In this document: in pieces, positions 57,304 through 64,000 of the stretch
Position numbering within the stretch: position 1 is the stretch's first letter
Layout of the letters: each line of letters opens with the position of its first letter
Assembly: GCA_021234155.1 (NCBI GenBank)
Contig: JAJEKV010000001.1
Coordinates: 37,246,826 to 37,310,825 of the forward strand
DNA: 64,000 nucleotides
Origin: Isoetes taiwanensis
Taxonomy: Eukaryota > Streptophyta > Lycopodiopsida > Isoetales > Isoetaceae
Direction: 5' to 3'
The notes under the pieces: generated by a model
Databases searched by the model: none
What the model saw: the letters and a program-made list of their open reading frames with translations, nothing else
What the model was told of the DNA's origin: nothing
Position numbers and translations under genes: made by a program

Positions 57304-57483
57304 ATGGCCCGGATCAAGGTGACTGCCCGAAGGCAGCCTGCAGAATCGTCCTCTTCCAGCCATCCAGGCATGGAGATGATGTTTGTGGCCACATTTACTT
57401 GTTCGGAGGTGAACCGATTGAAGGATCAAGGAGCAAATGTAATGCGCCCGGTGCGAGGCGGCTTGATCGGGTTTGTCGCATGA
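57304..57483 (+). CDS. Short ORF with H3-tail-like start
   Basis: The 59-residue ORF starts MARIKVTARRQPAESSSS, matching 8 of the first 10 H3 tail positions if R is counted for K9 (R2, K4, T6, A7 and R8 are kept). It contains no H3 fold: the rest (EMMFVATFTCSEVNRLK) is unknown. A TATA-like TTTATAAG lies about 100 bp upstream, with a pyrimidine-rich leader (CCTTCCTTCTCC) before the ATG. It is either a third, truncated H3-like copy or a chance match. It is isolated from any LTR I can see. Confidence 0.4.
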   Translation: MARIKVTARRQPAESSSSSHPGMEMMFVATFTCSEVNRLKDQGANVMRPVRGGLIGFVA

Positions 57484-58365
57484 GGCACGTCTTCTACAGA
57501 TGAACATTGAGGCAACTGGCCTACTCCTTCGAGTTTACCTTCAGATGCCCCCTCCAGGCTATATCACGCATGGGATGCAAGGATAATCGGCTTATAATCT
57601 AACACTTTGATCTTTCTGTAAAAACCAGGGGTGAAAACAATCCATGCATGAGTTTTTTTTGTAAATGCAGTCTCGAATATTATATAATATGGTCGGAATA
57701 TGGTAGCTTCAGGTAATGCAGGGGTAAAAACATGCAATGCTTCTGCATGCATGAGTTTTCTTGTACAAAAAATCTTCAACATAATATAATATGGTATCTT
57801 TTTGTGTAAACTGTAGTTGCATTTGTCTTTTTCTGTAAACTGTAGTAAACTATGGTTCTATTTACTTCAAATAAGAAACTGAAACTGAAAATCTCTTGCA
57901 CATCCAAACAAAATTGTTGCAGGTCTGTTGCAGATCTAATGTTTACAACTTTAAACCTGGCTTTGAACTTCCAAACATAACCTTCGGAACTTCCAAACGC
58001 TACCTAAAGCGCAAGGATGACACCACGGTAATCTTAAGTCAGTATTAAGTGCATGCAAAATAGACATTTAAATTATTCTTTCTACATCTATATCTGAAAC
58101 CGGTCTGAAACTTCCTTCCTACATTCAAGTCTACATGTCCATAAAGCAAGCAGTTCCAAACAAAGTTCAAACAAGAGTTCAAATAGGGTTCCTTTTACCA
58201 CTCTCTAAGCAGAACATATTGTTTACGTTCAGATCAAGGTTCAGGTGACCTTCTGCTTCCCTTTCCCACCACCTAAATATTCCAGAATCCATTAAATATG
58301 TTAGACCTTTAAACATTTAAACAAATTCTAAACCTGCAACTGTGAACACATATAAAATACAAAGT
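57484..58365. other. No recognisable gene
   Basis: AT-rich 3' flank of the minus-strand gene, which may include its 3' UTR (58200-58370). A 4-5 word local duplication (AACTGTAGTAAACT) lies near 57830. Confidence 0.5.
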
Positions 58366-58370
58366 AAACA

Positions 58371-61300
58371 TTAACCTTTCGACTGATCAGCAATAAATCT
58401 CTCAAATTGCAATCTGTCATGGTCATCAAGTACATATGTTCCAGATTTTGGCTTGTAAGTTAGATTAGCCAAAGCAATGACAGAATCTAATGATATCATA
58501 TTGCTGTCCGACAGGTCAAATGTGTACCAACTTCTTTTTCCAGAATTATGCTGGTTATACCATGCCAAGTTAAGTTCAACCAAATAAGAAGGTCTGGAAC
58601 TCAGATCAATTGGCTCCCTACTTTCTTTCCATCCTCTACCAATCTTCTTTCGAATACTAATTATCCTACCCAAGTACCAAGTTGCCTTCAAAACCTCATG
58701 CTTTCCCTTAACTTGACATGCCTTGGCTTCCACCTCAAAGAAAACTGCACAATCAGATCCAATGCCAAGAGCAGTGGCTGCATTAATTTCCTTATTCCTT
58801 ACATCCATTTGCAAAACATGATTTTTCACTTTGGTTAATCTATCCTTGGAGAGCCAAGGATTTCCATTAAGCTGGCTGACAAGAGTGGACTTGCATACTT
58901 CTTTATTGTCTATCATCACACATCTTTCAACTTTCACTATTTCTGACTGCTCGGTCTCATCCACCATGTCATCAAATGTATGTCTCAATTCCATCTTTGC
59001 TGTTATTTCCTCAATGTCTTCCACAGCTGAGCCTGCACAAGAGCCTGCAGCAACATCCTCTTCATGTTCCACTTCAGCCCGATCTGTCTCGTCTTCACAC
59101 TCCATCGAATCCAACTGTTGGAAGTATTTCTTGTCAAAATAATCCTCATGCTTCCAAGGATGAGTCCACCATGTGTCAACTCCCTTCTCTTTACAGCAAA
59201 TGCCAACTTTCAAACACATCTCTTGTGCTTCTCTCATTCCTTCTTTTAAAGCACACGTAATTTTGTCTGAATTGTCAACTGTGCTATAATTTCCTAAATC
59301 ACAAGTCACCTCTATACCATCAGAACCTGCCTTCTTCTCTAAAACATGCCAGATGTTTTCTTGCTTCAAATGTGTGGCAGGGAACAACAATTTCCCGAGC
59401 GCTTGAAACTCTGCCACTCTATTCAAAGCATTTGCTGTTTCCAGCAGGTCTGCACCTGTGTAGGACCTTTCATTTTGGATCATGCCTCCCACCTTACTAA
59501 AGAAATTTTCACAACAGTCTGAACCCGTGCCACTCAAGGGAACAGAAATGCCAATGCAATTTTCACTGAAAAACTTGATCAACAAAACAGCAAAATGGCA
59601 TGACAATTGTATATCAAGGAATGTCTCACGGCTGATGAAGTTTTGCTTCAAAGTGTGCGTTGGATGCCTTATTATCCACAACCTCCATAGCCTAAGAAAA
59701 CAAAAAACATAACAACTCTTGTGAGAAACAAGAAACCATCACAAACATAAACTCAATAATTACCTTAAGAAGAATGAGACTGTAGATGCTGCCTTGACAC
59801 GATCCCACAGGTCCATATGCGGTGATAAGAATATGTCAATGTATAAGGCCACAAATGAAATGTAGGTTTCGGTTCTAAAGTCCGCATTGGAGGAGAATTA
59901 GATGGATCTCAGAGTGTATGCGTGAGACAAGATTGAACCTTCCGTGAAGCAATCCGTTGTGCTGCCCTCCAATTTTGTCTGTCCTTCCTTTCTACATCTC
60001 CAAGTTGAAGGCCATGCTCTCCTTGGAATGCATGGAATACGTGCCAAATGTCATTCAATGTGACAAGATCTTCTCCTAAAAACAGCCTCCTAGCTGCATT
60101 ATCTAGTGGATTGATTAGTTTCTTTCCGTTGTGTATAAAATCTTGATCATGCAAGCCTTGAATGCTGCCATCATTCCTCTTTTTTGCTGCAGAAAAACCC
60201 AACCTTCCCACTGGATTGCAAATTTTGTTCCTGCATCCTTCAATTTTGTGTAATCTTCCATCATGCAACACCGTCTACGTGCATCTCCATCCGAGCTATG
60301 GCCAATTAATGGCCCCAAAACTGTCCTCAAATTCTTGTCCCACAGAACTTCAATTTCTTCCCATTGAGCTTTCACGGCTTTACTATCAAACTTGTTGCAT
60401 GTAAGTTGTATGGCTAGGACAAGCTTCGGAAGACGTGCATGCAATGGATTTACAATGAAAACACGAGCATAGTGTGCTATCATATTCTTCTCAAAAGCAT
60501 CAACTATCTTCTTGTAGCCTGTATCACCACTTCCAACCTTTACAGTAAAGCTTGGTTCACATGCATGGTTCTCCAAGACGCCACAAAACCCTATTAAGCA
60601 GTCTTCTTTTGCATTCCAGTATACAGACCTCTTTATGACTGTCTCATCTTCTGCAACAAGAGTGGGAACACATCCAGCTTTCAAGTCAAGGGCTGCCATG
60701 TGCCTGGCATATATGTTTGCCAAATGAATAAATGTTTCCTCCACTATGCCAACCCTATAAGTAAAATTTTTCCTAGTGGACCGCATTGTGGTTGATAGAC
60801 TAGGACCGAGAGAAATTTAGGGTCAAAAATTATGCATCCTCCTTCCACCCCATATTCTAATGGTCTCAAACAACTCTTTGGTTGTCTGGTTGTAACGTCT
60901 CTTATGTCCTGGTCTTATGACATTTTGAGCAATGTCAGTGAGAAAGTTCCAGAGGGCTGGTTTACCATCAAATTTTCCTTGTGAGTGAGCCTCTCTTATA
61001 TCATTGCAAAACTTGCGCACATCTTTTTTTCGATTCATGGACTCACTCAAACTTCCTCGTAGAATCGACCTTCTGAGACAAAGCTACATTCTTTATCTTT
61101 GAGAAAGTCAATTCTTTCTTCAATAACCTATTTTCAAGCCTGCTGTCTTTGGCCATATTTTGCAGTTCGGTGTATGTGAGGAAATCTACCCTTGTACAAG
61201 TCTTTGTATCACGCTGACCTCTCTCTATTTTTTTCTCATCTTGTCTGTATACTCTCATACGGAAGTCCCTCTCTTTGGGAATCTTTGCACAATAAGAACA

Positions 61301-62886
61301 TTGGAAGTTTGGAAAGCTTTTACTATCTAAACTCACTGCAAAGACACCTCACATGCCGTAATGTTCCATTGACCTCAACCACCTCGTCACCTAACTGGAA
61401 CTTTGCTGCTATCTTTGGTTCAGAGTACCAAGATTGACCTGCCTTGGAATCATCTAGAAAAGGCCTCAAGTCCCTCTTCTTTGTGCCATACCTATATTCT
61501 AGTTGCCAGAAACCCCAACATAGTAAACCCAAACACTCATTTCCTGCTTTATTTAATTGTTTTATGACAACAATGAAACAAACAGGAAGAAAAAAATCAT
61601 ACATCTCGCATGCAAAGATAAATGAGACTATGAAATACTAAAGTTGCTACAATAAACTTACTTGAAGAACTTCTGACTTGTCTCAAGGCGTCACAAATGC
61701 TTGTAGGAGCTGGAGCACACAACAAAATGTAAAGCATAATGTTAGCGGGGCAGATTTATGTGCAACACTAAATTATACAATACTTTGTTACCTTTGATGA
61801 AATAGGAAAGCATGCTTTTTGCCAGGTCCATTAACTTCCTTTTTGCTGGCCTGCCAACCCTTTTTGATTCATTGGACTGTTCTCCTTCTTTTGTTGGGCA
61901 GCAACATGTCTATTACTTTTAATGTGCTCCTTCATATTGTCAACTACATCCCCCTCTCTCGGAAATAGAAGAAGAGCCCTGTTGCATGTCATACAAGTAA
62001 TACAAATGTCTTCCCTCTTTGCATAGCCTCCTATCTTTGTCTGAAACAGCTCAAACCTCACTTGATATTGCTCAATAAAAGGGGCAACCGTTGTTGACAT
62101 GCAAAGCTCTACTGCTGCCCTATTTTCAGCCACAACAAGTTCATTGGTTTGAGTATTTGATTCAACATCTGGAAAGGGTTGAGGACCTTGTCTATGCTTA
62201 AGGAAGTTGTCTTTGTGCTCTTTGGTTTCCAAGTGTCGGGCTGTAAAATTATACATCATATCTTCTCCCCCTTTACCATACTTCAAGTCACATTCTACAC
62301 ACCACAAGCTGAAAACTGCCACTCCATTAACATCCATGGACATAAGCTCAAATCGATCTGTTTTACCTCGATTCTTCATCTTCATTTTATACTTTCTAAA
62401 CGCATGTTTCCACCTATTTGTTGCAGCTGTAGAGGCCTTCTTAGATAGCAACCTTGCAAATTCAGGCTCCTCACAAGTTGCACTAGAACCGTCACTGCCT
62501 TTGTCAGTGCCAGCTGCCCCTGCTGGATCACTTGTATAATCATAGTCATTAATGTCTTCCTCAACCTCCTGAATGACTAGTCTTCGTCTTTTCTTGGGAT
62601 GATCTTCAATTTCTAAATGCACATTTGGATCTTCACAACCTGTTACCTTTATGAGAACCTGGTCTCCTGTAAACTTATGCCTCCCTTCTTGCTTCTTGGA
62701 AAGTGGCAACTTCTTTTCACCAAGAAAAGCAAATGTCTTTCCTTCTAACTGCTCCAAACCGTCCAGCTCCAACTCACATCTCAAATCAGCAAATGAGTAG
62801 TTGTTTTTCACTACGACAAAACCAATCTGAGTAAACTCGCCATTCCCAGAATCAACACAAACCACCACTTCACGTTCCATTGACAT
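58371..62886 (-). pseudogene. Multi-exon gene: zinc fingers, RNase-H-like core, SH3/Tudor-like C-terminus (unknown family)
   Basis: Exon blocks: 62886 to about 61795, short exon about 61715-61670, 61595-60823, 60786-59775, 59690-58371. The true start is ATG at 62886; earlier GTG codons are not starts. Residues about 190-330 hold two Cys2-His2 clusters (CVECDLKYGK...H...H and CITCMTCNRA...H....H). Then comes a segment with KIPKERDFRMRV, then NRLLKKELTF (coiled coil) and NQTTKELFETIRIWGGRR. The core has LVAEDETVIKRSVYW, HSSDGDARRR and GSDCCENFFSKVGG, spaced like the Asp-Asp-Glu of an RNase-H-like transposase. The last 100 residues (ATWYLGRIISIRKKIG then SWYTFDLSD) resemble a Tudor/SH3-like fold. 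Introns end in AG and start GT (CAA|GTAAGT, TTTTCTTAG|). Frameshifts occur at about 61865, 61345, 61065, 60820-60790 and 60190. I recall similar uncharacterised proteins in ferns and cnidarians. Confidence 0.7.
61831..62886 (-). CDS. First coding exon of the zinc-finger gene
   Basis: Encodes the N-terminal domain (SGNGEFTQIGFVVVKNN..., a ubiquitin-like or PB1-like length), a basic patch PKKRRRLVIQE as a likely nuclear signal, an acidic stretch EEDINDYDYTSD, and both zinc-finger clusters. A +1 shift near 61865, beside AAAAAGGG, would extend it in another frame (VGRPAKRKLMDLAKS) to a GT donor near 61795. This looks like a sequencing or mutational indel. A 5' UTR intron (GAG|GTACCC near 62973; TGTAG| at 62901) precedes it. 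Confidence 0.7.
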   Translation of the reverse strand: MSMEREVVVCVDSGNGEFTQIGFVVVKNNYSFADLRCELELDGLEQLEGKTFAFLGEKKLPLSKKQEGRHKFTGDQVLIKVTGCEDPNVHLEIEDHPKKRRRLVIQEVEEDINDYDYTSDPAGAAGTDKGSDGSSATCEEPEFARLLSKKASTAATNRWKHAFRKYKMKMKNRGKTDRFELMSMDVNGVAVFSLWCVECDLKYGKGGEDMMYNFTARHLETKEHKDNFLKHRQGPQPFPDVESNTQTNELVVAENRAAVELCMSTTVAPFIEQYQVRFELFQTKIGGYAKREDICITCMTCNRALLLFPREGDVVDNMKEHIKSNRHVAAQQKKENSPMNQKGLAGQQKGS

Positions 62887-63549
62887 GGCTTTACAAAGCA
62901 CCTACAGGTTAAAATTTTGTTTAAGAAACAATAAATCGAGATGTACATAGAAATAGCAAACCACCGAGGGTACCTCAAGCGAGCGGGGTTGCTTTTTATG
63001 CTCTCTTAATCCGCCTAGATAAGGAAGAAACTTGCTTTTGCTTTAACCTGCAAAATGAAACTCACAAGATTGTCACAAGAGAGTCAAAGGAAATCGAAAA
63101 TGGATGGAAGAATAGACGATTGGCTGCATTCTATAAACCAAATGTTGCAAAATTTATGAACGTAGGGTCTATAAACCTTGAAGATCTGTAAAAACTTCCA
63201 CGAAAATTTCATCCAATGTCTACAAATTCGTCCACGGTTAAGAATTTCGTCCACCAAATTGCCAAGAATAGAAGACCCGTCCAAGATTAAGCTTGTGTCT
63301 TCACCATACACCCCTAGAAGGATCCATACGGGAGCGCCATCTCCCGCTCGACCACCTCTACCGTACAACAAACGGAGGTAGGTGGGAAAATTCGTATGGC
63401 AACCAGGCCGTACACGGACCCCTAACCCAATAAAAAATACCCCTACCAGTCACGAAGGTGGTTTGTACGTGTTGTTCAAGGTGAAGCCCCCTTGGATGGA
63501 CAGGGAAACATTGTGGTGCAACAACACAACATGATTTGAAGCACTAAGA

Positions 63550-63732
63550 ATGAATAGAAGAGGCATTGGTAGAAGATACGACTCAAGGAGGGGTTATAAT
63601 GATGGCTATAATGCCAAAAGGGCTGGTGGCTTCAACAAAAGGGCCGCTGGTTCTTACAGAGGGCAAACAGAACAGTTTGTTCCAAAAACTCAGCTGGATG
63701 CGAATGTATCTTCAGAAGATGAAGATATACAG
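63550..63732 (+). CDS. Possible exon, Arg/Gly-rich protein
   Basis: Starts MNRRGIGRRYDSRRGYNDGY and is rich in RG, GG and NK, then acidic (SSEDEDIQ), ending at a donor match CAG|GTATTT near 63732. It resembles RNA-binding tails, but no RNA-recognition motif is present in the window. The downstream part is not seen. Confidence 0.35.
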
Positions 63733-64000
63733 GTATTTTCTAAAGTTAACTAATAAAGCACAAACGAGTTAATCCAGCACAGATTATGGCCAAGAATGAT
63801 GAGATCTTGAACAGAAAGATGAATATAATACTTTCTAATGGAAATAGAAGTTTGGCAAGTAAGAAATATAAAATCTGAACCGTCTAAGTAGATCATCAAA
63901 ACATTATGGTAAGGGAGGTTGTTTCCTTATAAACAATAAAAAATTATGATTATGAATAAGAGACAGTCCAATGGTGGATAATCAAGTAATAAAAATGTCT

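Overview
This looks like nuclear DNA from a land plant with a large, transposon-rich genome. The grounds are plant LTR retrotransposons with a tRNA-Met-type primer site, LINE reverse transcriptases, GT-AG introns, receptor-kinase and telobox motifs, and very little intact coding sequence. The clade is not certain; a non-flowering plant such as a fern or lycophyte is my guess, at low confidence. Nothing suggests bacterial, viral-genome or organellar DNA.

Layout. 1-9480 is a macrosatellite of ~1.0-1.4 kb units. Each unit carries a tRNA-like (SINE-type) segment, a cluster of ATCCTACGG motifs, arrays that match heat-shock elements, and a block with ~10-bp periodicity. Units are head-to-tail and then flip, giving a kilobase palindrome centred near 6233 and smaller foldbacks near 8090 and 9440. 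9480-13100 has no recognisable gene. 13170-20445 is a 3'-truncated LTR element on the minus strand, interrupted by a LINE. 20450-24860 holds a short tandem repeat, a 1.4-kb polypurine tract and a LINE fragment. 25117-38302 is a nearly complete Ty3/gypsy element on the minus strand with 1.65-kb LTRs, PBS, gag, protease, RT, RNase H, integrase, chromodomain and polypurine tract. 39270-40200 is a diverged LTR piece in the opposite orientation. 41100-46000 has a second purine tract, a truncated receptor-kinase gene and a family of palindromes next to A/T runs. 46390-47200 is a duplicated exon-like segment. 47357-54035 is T-rich repeat DNA with a 996-bp retroposon flanked by a 24-bp target duplication. 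58371-62886 is a multi-exon minus-strand gene or pseudogene with zinc fingers and an RNase-H-like core.

The main discovery candidate is in the two LTR elements. Both carry, between the 5' LTR/PBS and the place where gag belongs, the same two extra genes in the same order. The first encodes a histone H3-like protein: one copy ends in a nearly full H3 fold, and the other starts with the H3 tail MARTKQT and ends with the H3 C-terminal helix. The second is an unrecognised ORF ('ORF2') conserved by eye between the elements. The larger element also carries a chromodomain, so one transposon appears to encode both a histone-tail reader and a histone H3 mimic. All copies contain frameshifts, so these are relics or contain assembly indels. 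A possible third H3-tail-like ORF lies at 57304-57483.

Everything was read by eye. Homology calls rest on remembered family motifs and none was tested by search.
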